A DNA stretch of 64,000 nucleotides from Puffinus mauretanicus (Eukaryota; Chordata; Aves; Procellariiformes; Procellariidae): the NCBI GenBank assembly GCA_023333565.1, contig JAJKFH010003762.1, forward strand, positions 1,426,001-1,490,000, written 5' to 3'. Numbering within the stretch: the stretch's first letter is position 1; each line of letters opens with the position of its first letter. Below the pieces are notes generated by a model, which was not told where the DNA came from, ran no database searches, and saw nothing but the letters and a program-made list of their open reading frames with translations. The position numbers and the translations under genes were made by a program. Below are positions 1 to 11,473 of this stretch, piece by piece.

Positions 1-1174
1 GATTAAATGAGCATGAAGACCAAATTGCCCTCTCACCCCAGAAAAGGGTGGTCCCTTATAGTCACACGAACACTTCATTGGCTAAGCAGTGTGACCAATC
101 TTAAAATGAACCCTGCGGTAGCATCTGTAGGTTAATAGCAGCTCTTTGTCTCCGCTGCTTTCTGCCTTTAGTCTTTTTCCTGAATTCCATCACAAAAAGT
201 TTTACAATTAAAAAATGTCCTGACAACCATTTTTGTAAATTGACCTTAGCATCTAATCTTTCCTTATTCAACGTGGGTGACAAAAATGTGAACTTCTCAT
301 GAATGAGCCAGCTGTCTAAATCTGTCAAATAGCACAGTTTTATTACACTCTTCATAATCGGCAAAGCAAGAAAGTTGCTGAAGTATTTTAGCAACATTTA
401 AATATCTGACAGAGATAACATCTTTAAGACTTTCTTTAATGAAATATATTTAAAAACAAACCCAACTTTAGCTCCACTGTGACGCATTATTTTCAACAAC
501 CAGCTGGGAAGATGTGATAGTTCTTTTCTCATGCTTAGTTCCTGAAGACTTAAAAAATACCACGGATGGTACCTAAATTGAAGATCCCCAGTAATGTATA
601 TGCCATAGTCACGTAGAGAAAGGATAACAATGATCTTAGAGTTTTGATCTTAATGATAAAGACAATTTAGTTTACTAGTAAAATCAGAAAATAAAACTCC
701 AGTAAAAGCTAAGAATTAAATCCAGGCCTCATTCAAATCAATGGCAAAAAACTCACATCCACTGTGCTGCACCCAGAAAATTGCTTTCAAAATTTAAGCA
801 AAATACTTCAGTTTATTTTATTTAAAAAAAAAAAAATTCTGTTTGAGTCATTCCATCAAAACTTCAAAACTAAGAACTAATCTAAGTGAAGATTAGAGGG
901 AGAGGGGAGATAGTTTGAGGAAAGTGTTTTGCTTCATTTTTAAATCATCTTTTATATCATGTGAAAGCAAGCATCTGCATTAAGCCCACATGGTTACATA
1001 GGAAGTCCCAGTGGAAAAGAAGTATTCTCAAAAAAAAAGACACAAAAAATCCTAGCTGCTTATTTTTCAAAAGAAATTATACTATTAAAAAGAGTGAGTA
1101 AACCCCAGGCCTAGCCACCCAAGATGCTAATATAAAAAGGGCAACTGCAGTAATTGCCCTGAGAATTGGCATAC

Positions 1175-1192
1175 AAAAAAAAAAAAAAAAAA
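1175..1192 (+). repeat. Poly(A) tract, 18 bp
   Basis: This is an uninterrupted run of 18 A. No LINE or retrocopy was recognised before it, so it need not be an insertion tail. Confidence 0.85.
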
Positions 1193-1351
1193 GGGTCTGT
1201 AGAAAGCCTGTTGCCAGTTAGGTCATTCTGCAGCCATTCTCACACAACCTCCGAGAGTGTCCCAGAATAAAACTGAGCTTATAAATGAAACTAGATAAAT
1301 GAGGCAATTAGATAAGGGCCTCTAAAAGGGATTTTATGTATGTGTTCAAGT

Positions 1352-1376
1352 TGTCTCTGTCTCTGTCTCTCTCTCC
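1352..1376 (+). repeat. Microsatellite (CTCTGT / CT)n
   Basis: The run reads TGTCTCTGTCTCTGTCTCTCTCTC, a short pyrimidine-rich simple repeat. Confidence 0.85.
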
Positions 1377-3160
1377 CCTAATCTTTTATTCCATTCATTT
1401 CTTCCTTTATTCGGACATACTGCCTCTCTGTTCCCAACACATTGTACATTTCAAGCATTCTTTGAGGCTTTCTACTGTTAAAAGAGACAAACATACCTGT
1501 TGCAAGAAACATAACTCTAGTCCTGATGTCTGCTAGTTTTCAACCCTCGTTTTATTATTTTAGGACAGAAAACCTTCATCTTTCTCTTTTTAAATGCTAC
1601 TGATCAGAAAGAAGGCATATTATTGGAATATAAAGAGAAATGTCTTTACTCCATAGATAAGTAGGGAGACAAAAAGATGTTATGTAAAATCAGCTCCAAA
1701 TTGTTTCACTCCACTTCAGAAAAACAGTAAACTTATTCTTCTAATGTGTCCAATATGAAATATTAACTCAAACCCTCCCCCTCAAGGAAATAAATTTCTT
1801 CCATTAACAGTCAGGGACACAGATGCAAACCCTTAAACCCTTTGTACCTTTAAATCCTCACAGGTTATTCTATTTCATGCAAACAAAGCATAAGTTAGGT
1901 ATAAATAAGAGTGTAAATTCTATATCGCCAACACGACATCTCTATTTATCTCCTCCTTTTATTCACTTCTCCACATTTTGGCTTTGCAGATCCTTCCTTT
2001 CTAGAACCACAGCAAACGTCAATGATCCCTGGTTGCTGCAGGTGATGCTTATAATTTTTGAAACTGCCTAATAGACGTGTGCATCAAAAAGGCTTCCCAG
2101 CAGGCTGAGGTTTTTATCTTTTGATCATTCCACAGAACTTTGTTATTTTATAGTGACTTCTAATACTGTATCTTAGCTGGACATTTACAGTTCAGGAGTA
2201 CCAGCCTCAAGCAACTCAGCCTCAGGCTGTGAAGTTCAGCCACAGATAGACTGAAGCTGGAGGAAGGCAGAAAGCACTTGGTCACTATACAGTCACTATG
2301 CTTATCAGAAAGTTACCGATTTCAATCCAATAATCCGATGCCTCAACTAAAAAGCAGAACGATATTCCTGGGATACTGAAATATTGCTTTTCAATCTACA
2401 CTTTCTCTAATTTGGGTTAGAAATGAGGACCTTTTCATGTAAAAATATGCAAAACGGAGATTCTGAAAACACTTACATACAAGTAATTTTTCACAGGTGT
2501 AAAGTCCCACTAAGGTGAAAATAAATATTTGTACATGTCTACTTGCACGTACGAAATAGGCATTTATAAGATTGGGTCTACATGGAAAAAACAACTCCGA
2601 CAACATCCTGTTCTGCTTATTTTTCCTTAATTATGTAAATCCTTTAAAAGACACTAATGCATTTTAATTTACTATCCTTTAGTTTAACTGTGTATCAGTT
2701 TACTTAGCAATGATACCATTTTGATCTTCTGTCCAACTTAAAAGGTGATCTTTGTCTCAGAAAAAACAGAAGGCAGTCATGAAGTAAATAAAAACTAATT
2801 TTTCCCATTTTGCAATATTAAAAATTGACCAATATTTTATTTTTGTAATTTAAAAAAAAATTAACTACGAATCTCACCAAAAAGGCAACCAACCCTTTAA
2901 ATTTATTCTAATCCAAATTTGCAGAAAATATGTATCAAATAATCTGGGTTCTGGCTACAAAAAACTGATAAATACTTCCATAAGTAGTTTCAGGGCAAAA
3001 TGTTGTAGAAACTTTGAAAAAAGTTAAGGCCGTTTTGCTAAAATGTTCGTTGTTTTCAACACAGAGTAATTCAACGAAATAAGACGTGTACTTTTTAGGA
3101 TATAGGTGTGAAACAGCAGAAGCCACCTGAAAGCTTAGTACTGAATTACTTTAATCTTTG

Positions 3161-3239
3161 AGGGCCTGACTCGAAGTTCATTGATGTCAACTGAAAATCT
3201 CCTATTGACTTCATTAGTTACAGGATTAAGTCCTTAAAA
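3161..3239. repeat. Old palindromic amniote repeat remnant
   Basis: The stretch opens with AGGGCCTGACTCGAAGTTCA, continues ATTGATGTCAACTG and TCCTATTGACTTCATTAG, and closes with GGATTAAGTCCTTA. The halves are roughly complementary (GGGCCTGA.C opposite GGATTAAGTCC, ATTGATGTCAA opposite TTGACTTCAT). This matches the layout of a common reptilian foldback repeat as I remember it. No coding capacity is visible. Confidence 0.45.
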
Positions 3240-3374
3240 GATATCCACTTAGCTAGCAGAAGATCTTAACTACAGACATCAGCGCACACATGACCTCTCT
3301 GCGTCTGCATCTGCAGTCACTAGACACACCAAGGTTTTCTGGAATACCTGCAGAATCAGCCCTGCATAAAGCCA

Positions 3375-3413
3375 TACGGAGCATATCCTACTTAAAGACG
3401 TACGGAGCATATC
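3375..3413 (+). repeat. Direct repeat, 13 bp
   Basis: TACGGAGCATATC occurs at 3375-3387 and at 3401-3413, with a 13-bp spacer. Each copy contains a CpG. Confidence 0.85.
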
Positions 3414-5037
3414 GAATCCTCTTGGGTTTCCTTCTAGGTATTGCCAACAGTTACACAAGGGGTCTATGAAATCTGCCAGACTTCTTGATACTTCTTTAAA
3501 AATGTTAAGCAATTAACTTATATTTTTTCTCTTTCACACATATATATGCTTATTTCAAATATGTAAGCATATACCACTAAGCAGGAAAGTAATTAAAATA
3601 CCAAGTCAGTGGCCCCATTTTATGAAATAGCCATAGTAAGACAGGGCCCAAAGTTGCCCCCACAGGCGCTCACAAACATCCACAGAAGAGTTCCCTCAAC
3701 TGTTTTGAGTCCAGTATTACAAAGGCTGAATTCAGCACATTTTCAAACCTTTCTTCCTGTATTTAGTAGGGATGGTGTAATATTCCAATCAAGACTACAT
3801 CCTAATCCAAAAATGTTGTTGTCACCCTTACTAATAAGACTAGTAAGACTGAAAGCGATGAGAGTCCTCAGTACTGAAATGACAGGCGTAAGCAATTACG
3901 GGGTGGGACATGAGCAGGCATTCTATAGACGCGTGGTAGGCAAAGGGATAGCCGCTTGCCTTTGTGCTCATTGATTGCAATTATGACTCTGCACACAGAA
4001 TTTATCGTGCTATAAAATGCACAACATCCAAACAATCTTAGCACAGCAATTAATTCTGCATAGATTTACACTGGGCAGACTGACTAATCAGACAGTATTA
4101 CTAATGCCTTATCTGGGGAAAGAGAAACATTGCTATTTTATAGCACTGTACAGGTGGTTCAACTGACACATCAACCTTTTTCCTTCAGTTCACTCATGAG
4201 TTACTAATAATTACTGATTTGGTCTATATATTAGCAAAGGATTATCGTGTTGTCCCATAACCCAAAGAAAACTCCCATAGGCTTCCATAGGAAATTCTTC
4301 TTCACATTACGCTGTACAGTTTGATTTGAAAGCCAGGTGACACACCTGCTTACCAGAACACTCTGCACTGAAAAATATATCATTCTAGTGATCATTTCAT
4401 GCTATAGGAATTCACAAAAAAATAGTATTCTGTGTTATATACATTTAATGTGTATCTTTACCTATTGTCTGCTGTACACAAACTGGCTTCCACAATCAAA
4501 AATGTCAGAAATGATTGCTAAGAATGTGCACAAACAGCAAGATGCATTATTGGAGAAGAGTTTTATTTCTACTGATAAAAACCAACTTTCCATCTCTTAT
4601 AAGTGATACAGGGACCCATGTATCATATAGTTAAGTTCCTTTTACAGTCTATGAGATTTTCCCATTTATTTTCATTTTGCAATGAAAACAGAAGTGAAAA
4701 AATATTTAAATGAAAAATTGTTTAAATTCCCAGGAAATTTCAGAAAGAAGGCGCCAGCTAAAGCATGTGAATATACGCAATGGCTGTGTTCACAATATTC
4801 TTGGGTGGAAAGCAGGCAGAGAGAGGTGGCTGTTTTGGAGTTGGTTTTTTTTTTTATGTAGGATGCATTTTGCTGTAGGACAAAAAGGTGGTTTGCATCA
4901 CAAGGCAGTAACAAACAAATCCCATTTTCTGAATGTTCCTAGGAGGAGCCGCTAAAAGGAAAATGTTCTAGGCACAGTCAAAACTGGTGTGCAGAATATG
5001 CTTAATTCATATCAAGATATACAGAGACCAGAAACCG

Positions 5038-5089
5038 TCTGGTATTAAGTCACCAGATGTATCTTGTAGTGACCTCCATTAATACCAGA
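5038..5089. repeat. Inverted repeat, 11 + 5 bp arms
   Basis: TCTGGTATTAA (5038-5048) is the exact reverse complement of TTAATACCAGA (5079-5089). Inside these arms GTCAC (5049-5053) pairs with GTGAC (5069-5073), leaving a 5-nt bulge on the right and a 15-nt loop. The whole could fold as a hairpin of about 52 nt. It may be a remnant of a palindromic repeat or a structured element. Confidence 0.8.
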
Positions 5090-5420
5090 AGCAGTAACCC
5101 TACTCTGTGAATTATCCAGAAACGCTATTAGCTGTCCCTCACAAAATATACTGCAGAATTAAAACTTCAATTCCCTTTTGAGAACAATTAGATTGTAACG
5201 GGAGCCAAGCAGAAAAGGAAATAACAAAATTCTGTCACTTGAGAACATTACTGTTGATATTCCTCTGTTCAATTAGTTTTATTTTATAGTAGCTGTCAGG
5301 TACTGTATGTACATTTGAAATGTGGGAAAATAGCTTAGAAAATATCATTCAAACGATGTTTAAGTATCTTCTATAAACTGTATTATACTACTAAGCATAT
5401 ACAGGCACCAATCTAGCAGA

Positions 5421-5520
5421 GCACTGGAGCACACGAGTAATTTTAAGCATATGAGTCTCACTGAAGTCATGTGCTTAACGTTATTAATATAATTAAGTGC
5501 TTTCTTGGTTTGAGACCTTA
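5421..5520. repeat. Old palindromic amniote repeat remnant
   Basis: The stretch contains TTTTAAGCATATGAGTCTCA, CTGAAGTCATGTGCTTAACG and AATTAAGTGCTTTCTTGGTT before GAGACCTTA. This phrase order (ACTGAAGTCAaTG, GTGCTTAA, TTAAGTGCTTT, GGACCTTA-like end) recalls a self-complementary repeat abundant in turtles and crocodilians and decayed in birds. I infer the family from memory. The limits are approximate. Confidence 0.45.
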
Positions 5521-5660
5521 CAAGTCTTTGCAAGTCTACCTACGTAGACTACATATGCTACATGTGTATTTCTTTTTAGGGAGACAGCATGGCTGAAGTT
5601 CACAACAAGATAATTCAGTTACTGTCTGTCACAAATTCTATATAACCTGAAATAATGGCA

Positions 5661-5772
5661 TCTTTGTGCCTCCACTTTCCATCTGAAAATTAGTGAAATC
5701 AATCCTTGTAAAGCGCTTTGAGCTCTTCAAATGAAAAGTGCTATAAAAAGTACAAATTATTATTATATTATT
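5661..5772 (+). mobile_element. Ancient MIR-type SINE, 3' part (MIR1_Amn-like)
   Basis: TTTGTGCCTCCACTTTCCATC resembles the MIR core segment that ends in CTGTAAAAT. It is followed by TTGTAAAGCGCTTTGAGCTC, ATGAAAAGTGCTATAAAAAG and a TTATTATTAT tail. This tail type belongs to amniote-wide MIR/L3-like elements. The copy is diverged and shortened between the two parts. Family naming is from memory; an L3 LINE tail is the alternative. Confidence 0.6.
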
Positions 5773-6100
5773 GAACACCATGTATGTATACACACTATTA
5801 TGTAATATATAATATATGTATAATGCATATAAATTCTAACAAATGTATTTGTGTAATATCTGAGAAATGGAACAGTTGTATCTGGAAGTGATAAATGCAT
5901 AGAGTTGGATTTATTGTTAATCTGTGGATTTAATGATTTTTTTAGACAAAAGGATGTTTAAGTGTATAATTGCTTTTCTTAATTTAATATATTTATGTAA
6001 ATGCATGCCTGAAGTTCTGGATAGATAGTTATTCTGTGTCCCTTAAGCTAATAAAATATATTAAACTTTATCTTACTATATAAGATACACCTGCTGCTTT
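5773..6100 (+). other. Very AT-rich block with poly(A) signal
   Basis: The block is rich in TATATAA-type words and contains AATAAA at 6050-6055. It looks like a 3' UTR end or a decayed repeat tail. A splice-acceptor-like TTTCTTTTTAG sits upstream at 5569-5579. No coding exon was found, so transcript status is open. Confidence 0.4.
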
Positions 6101-9100
6101 AAATTTTTTTTGGTTTTAATATTTTTGTTATGACTAAATGCATAATTTAAAATTAATGAAATTTTAATCGGCTCTTTGATCTTTGCAGTAAAAGCAAAAT
6201 GCCAGCATTTTATATATTCTTTGAAATGTACACTAGTTTTATTTATATAAATTCTAAGATGCTTTCATAAAATGTGACTGAACACTGCTATTATTTTTGG
6301 AATGGGAAGTTTGGAATGGGGTTTCCTGTTTGCTTCTGGATAAATGAGAGTGAAAATTAAGACCTCCATATTGAAAAGATACCTGTTTCATCGCAAGCAA
6401 TACATGAATGCACATACAGCTTGAACAAGGAGATTTCATGTACAGGCTTTTCAAGTATAGGTATCTTGGAGAATTAGTTCAGTAATGATGGGAGAAATGT
6501 TGGGAGTCGTTTCTTTGTTTTGTTTATTTAGTATCTTCAGAGAAGCATGTCATCAAATCAGTGTACGTTAAATTCAGATGTACCATTTCCAGTGATTTAA
6601 ATAAGGGCCATAAAAAATGGATGCAGTGTGGAATTCTTTCCATTTCTCCCCATCTTAAGTAACAGGTTCTGTTCCATTGAAATCAACACCTAAGCATATA
6701 TGTGGGAGCACGGCCAACTCAATATATGAACTCACTGTATTTTTTGATACAAAAGAACATTTAATCACGACACTTAAATGCAAACTACACTTGTAGTCTA
6801 CATCTGTGAGAGTAAAAACCAGTTTGGACAGGGAGCACCAAAGAGCCAAGGGCTTCTTCACACACTAAGTTTACCTTAGTGATTTTGAAATGCTGTTGAA
6901 TTAGTCTTACACATTTAACTTACCTAAAGTGTTTCGCCCGTCCTGCGTTTATTTTTTAGACTAAAGAATGAAGCATTACTGACACTACAATATTGATGCT
7001 ATCTCTACATTTCAGATCTAAGCCAAAATAATCTTGAAATTCTCATGAAATTGTTTTTCCATTTTTCAGCTAGTTATACCATTAGTGATATGGGCTGGTG
7101 GCCAGCCAGAGAACTAGGATCCAAGGAAAATTTGAACTTCACCCAAATTTGAGGATATTTGAAAACTGTATTTTACTTCAGCTTTTCAGTGAATAAATAT
7201 AGCAGTTGCAGCAATGTCCTTTTAAATACATTTTCTTAAAAATTTTCTTCATTTGAAGAAGGGCTCATAAGAAGAAAACAGCTGAAAGATAGCAAATAAA
7301 AAAGAATGAAGAAACCAATAAGGATTGTTTTGATTTTTTAGTAGGACCTATATATTCACGTAGAAAGTAAAAGAATTCTGTGAGGTATAGTACATAATTA
7401 CAATAAATACAGTGCAGCCTGTAGTTCTGGTGACATCATGAGTCATTGAGTTTGTTCTTGTAATTTATTAAGACATTATGAAAACCCACTGACATATTTA
7501 TAAGCCTTGGAATTAACAGCTACCTTTCATTTCTTTTACAACACATAAGACATGAATTTTACTTAAAGAATTATATGCACTCAGCTGTGTACAGCAAGAT
7601 TGTAATTCTGTCTAGAGCTTCTGATGGCATCCTAAACCTGAGGGACCAAATTCTGCTCTGCCTTTACATGAATCAAAGGAGGTATCCTTGGCCTCTCTAA
7701 CGAGGCCTGTGTGGTTTGTCAAAGCCATCAGAACTTTCAAAAGGAATTCAAAGCCTAGATGCACAATTCTGGAGCATTTCATTTTAGTAATATAGTTACT
7801 AATGATATCTTTGCTTCAGTATTTAATCACTATTCCCAAAATACCTACTTCGAATAAGCTTCTGTCCCTTTATTGCCTTCTCTTTACCAGGACACATGTA
7901 TAGCCCTGTTCTTTAAGTCTTTTGTTCTTTATTTGTTTCCTTATAGAGATGCTGCTTCTCCATTCTATTGCACTAAATTTACTACATATTTACAAGTTTT
8001 TAACAAGATTGATTATAGCACAAGTGCTTTTTTCTATTTTATTTTAACAAAAACACTAAGTAAGGGATCAGCCTCTGGTTTAGCTCTAAATTAAAAATGC
8101 ACCACAAGTAAGTAGGGTAGAATCTTTAAAATGCCAAAGAATCATTTTGGTCTATGTGGTTGCATTTATTTATTTTGGGGGAAGGGTTGGTTTGAGTCAT
8201 ATTTGATGACATGTCTACGGATGACATACATCTCTGGCAGAATTGGGCAAAGTGGGACATAGCTTTGGTTTTGAAAAACCTCACTGAACAGTGGCTTTCT
8301 TGTTTGCTTGGTTTGAGGTGGTTTCTCTTTTTTTTTTTTTAAAGTTGGGGGTTTTTTTAGCTTTTTTGTCTTTCAAAGCTAGGACTACTCCTGAATTTTG
8401 TCTGAATTCCAAAATTTTGGGCTGAAACAGTTGAATGAATGGCTCTTGTACTGGTTCAACATTCAATATTTAAAGTTTATCATTTATTACTTAGGCTATT
8501 GCCAATATTGCAGCCTTCTTCAACTGTTGCTTGTCTTACATTAGTACAAATTCACTGATATCAGTGTTGTCAGGAGGTGAATCAGGTTATGTTAAGTAGT
8601 TGCTTTTCCTTCTCATTCATTTTATATCACTTTAAATACATTACACTCAGAAGTGTTCGTCATATCGTTCCACAATGAAAACAGTGTCATCATACTAGCA
8701 GAGTTTGCTCCAGCTACACACACAGTTCTACATGTTTCACCTTTCAAATGTACCATGTACATTTGATTACTCAGAGATGGATTGACTGAGGGAGGGAATG
8801 TAGGACTTGCATGCCAGTCCTCCATTAGATCAAGTGGTATGTTCTCCCTTCAATATTAGAAAATTGAAATTCAGTGATATATATGCAAGCTATTACCACT
8901 TCAGGGAAGGCAAACATACACGTGAATCAAAGGGCTGCATTTGATTCAGGAGATTTATAAAGAAGAGATCCAAACTCTACAAACTCTTATGCAGTGGAAT
9001 TAGTGCTTTCCTGGTCAGATGAATAGAACAGGTGCAGATATAGCTTTCAGGTCTTTAAACTACATCAGCCCAAATAAATTACAGCTATGGAGTATGTTTA

Positions 9101-11420
9101 GCAATTTCAAGCAAACATTAGAAATGCAATGCCCATGGTGCAGATAAAGTGCTTATGAAAAAGGTGGATGCAACATCTGTACTGGCATGGAACGCCTGTT
9201 CTAAAGTAATAGCTGCAAAATGCCTCCTATAAAGCATAAGACTGTTAGTACAGCTGCAGCTTTTAATAGCTATTGAATTTCTTGATCAGGGAGGCAGATC
9301 CAGAGCAAGGGAAATGGACAAGTGAAACTATAAACTGCTATTTTACACCTATGAATGTAGTATCAAATAAATGTGGTCAAACCCACTTTTATTTTTTTAA
9401 GAAATTCATCCCTAGAGAGCCTCATGCTAGATCTTACCTAGCAAGCCATCAGAAGGCACTTATGTCAGCCTAACCCTGAGGCTTCCAAGATGTGTAACTA
9501 TACAGTCTACATATACCTGCTGCTTATATCTGTAACAGAAACCTGCAGCTACACACTCATGCATCGTTTGTGCACTTATTCAAAGCTATTTCGTTCTAGA
9601 TCAATGCAAACAAGGAACGAAAAGGTACACAATAGATTAGATAGTTTTTAAGATGGTTATGCAAGAGAAAAATTACAGTGAAATGACTGAGTTGCACAGA
9701 GACTTGAATATAGGCAACAGGATGCAACCAGTAAATTCATTACCATGTTAGTTTATTAAAATTATTCCAAAGAATACAGCTGTCTGACATTTTCTGGGTG
9801 TTCTTATTTAAATACCTCAGTAGTAAGATGAATTTGTGTCTAAGAGGCCCCCTGTGAATTACTAGAATCATATTTAATTTGCATTTATAATTACAGCTTT
9901 TTGTTTATGATGGGACTTCTATGGAATTAGCAGATTTTCAGTATGCAGATAAACTGCCATTTTAATATTTTCTAAACTTATTATTGTCTTGCAAATTCTT
10001 CACTTCTTTTATTAGCCTGGAAATAAAATACATCACACAATACTCAGGTAGCAGTGACTGCTGAGACTGCAGATTGACCTGGTATGGAATTCACCCGAAA
10101 TTACCCCAGATGGAACACTCTTAATATCTTACTTTTAATGTCTGTTTTACACAGATTGGACTGGATTTTTTGTTTTGTTTAGGTCTGCTTTTTCTTCCAA
10201 GAAGATAGCAGGTTTCAAACTACATGCTGTTGATGTCTACCCAAAGTGTGTCCCAGGCACATAAACCCTTCTGAGTCCCAAACAACAATCCCATCTACCC
10301 AATTTCCAGTACTACTTAAATTTCCTGGCACCTGAACTCACTACGTACATTTTAATCATCTGGCTCAAAATTTTTCTGGCTGGCATACATCCTCAGAAGT
10401 ACCTGAACAATATGGAAATAGATATTTATCTCCTTCTAAAAGCAATCCAGGATAAGACATACAACTGCCAAAGCTTGCTTGAGACCTTGGAGAATCCTGA
10501 AAAGTTAGTCATAGTCAGCACCTCAATTAACTTCATGGGTGGTGGTGCCAGTTTAATGATAAGAACACTACGACAATTCAGAAAGAGGTGGATCTAACTC
10601 TTCTGGTTACTTCCCAAGAAATTGCTTTGACTGCAGTCCTTCTGGTTGAATCCAAACTATGATGCAGCCAGAAATGATAAAAATCAGTGGGTCAAAAGAA
10701 GAGAGAGTGAAGAATGGAGTCAGAATCTTCTGGCCTAGAAAGCTTATTTGAAAGTGGAAAGGCCTCTAAATTAGTTCTGCTTAACAATTTAGTTATACAC
10801 ACTCCAGGAAGCAGGACGCAGTGCCTCAGTTCTTCCTCCTTCCAGGCGAGTCAAACTCCCTTTTCTGCCTCTATGCTCTGCTTTTCCGACTGGTCTGTTT
10901 GCAATAGGCAGCACTGAGAATGCCTCTTCTGCACTTCTTCGCTTACCCCTCACTGTGGCAAAGCGTCTCTGAAATCTCCAAGAAGTTTTGTAAAAGAATT
11001 TAGGAACAAGACCCAAAGTGTTTGTTTATAGGGAATAATCAGGGATTTTTTTAATTATTACTATTCTACAAGTGATAAAAGCCCCAATTCATATCACAGG
11101 CATAGATTTACAAGGAAGAGAAGGCTAAACAGAAAAAGCAAAAAGCCATCACACGAACTGCTAAGAAAACAGCCCTAACATAAAAATTACCACCTGAGAG
11201 CTAGAAGTTATGTCTTTTGTTTTTCAAAATCCACCTGCCAAAAAAGATCACAGAGTAAATCCAGATCTGTTGATGTCCATAGGAGCTCTGCCTGCGATTT
11301 CAGTGGTGCCAGCATACCAACCCACAGAGAGATTAAAATCTGATGAAGTTTAACAGAGTCTTTAGGAAGGCAAGTTCAGACGGCAATGGGCTTCAGTGGA
11401 GCGTGTGGCTATCATTGTGA

Positions 11421-11473
11421 GTTTCGAGCTTCAGCTCCCTGACAAATGAATACCCCTACAAAAAGCTCGAAAC
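11421..11473. repeat. Perfect 11-bp inverted repeat
   Basis: GTTTCGAGCTT at 11421-11431 is exactly complementary to AAGCTCGAAAC at 11463-11473, with a 31-nt loop. Each arm keeps a CpG, which is uncommon in this CpG-poor region. No transposon was recognised around it. Confidence 0.8.

Larger units (their letters stand above)
1..3160. other. Intergenic, no gene seen
   Basis: This is AT-rich unique-looking sequence with A and T runs. Reading frames here stay under 100 codons and show no family signature. I saw no exon with flanking splice signals and no CpG island. Confidence 0.6.
3240..5420. other. Intergenic, no gene seen
   Basis: The longest frame (3609-3974, plus, 121 codons) has no recognisable domain and no exon-like borders. 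The stretch also holds the inverted repeat at 5038-5089. Confidence 0.6.

Noticed and set aside
3609..3974. 121-codon plus-strand frame
   Set aside because: It has no domain, no upstream CpG island or promoter, and no similarity I could name.
5580..5645. Possible short last coding exon after a TTTCTTTTTAG acceptor
   Set aside because: The 21-residue frame ends in TATATAA and does not match the HHIP C-terminus that I would expect upstream. One acceptor-like site is not enough.
8924..8947. 8-bp inverted repeat GAATCAAA/TTTGATTC, and similar ones at 28427-28445 and 59907-59930
   Set aside because: Arms of 7-8 bp are expected many times by chance in 64 kb, and none coincides with another signal.
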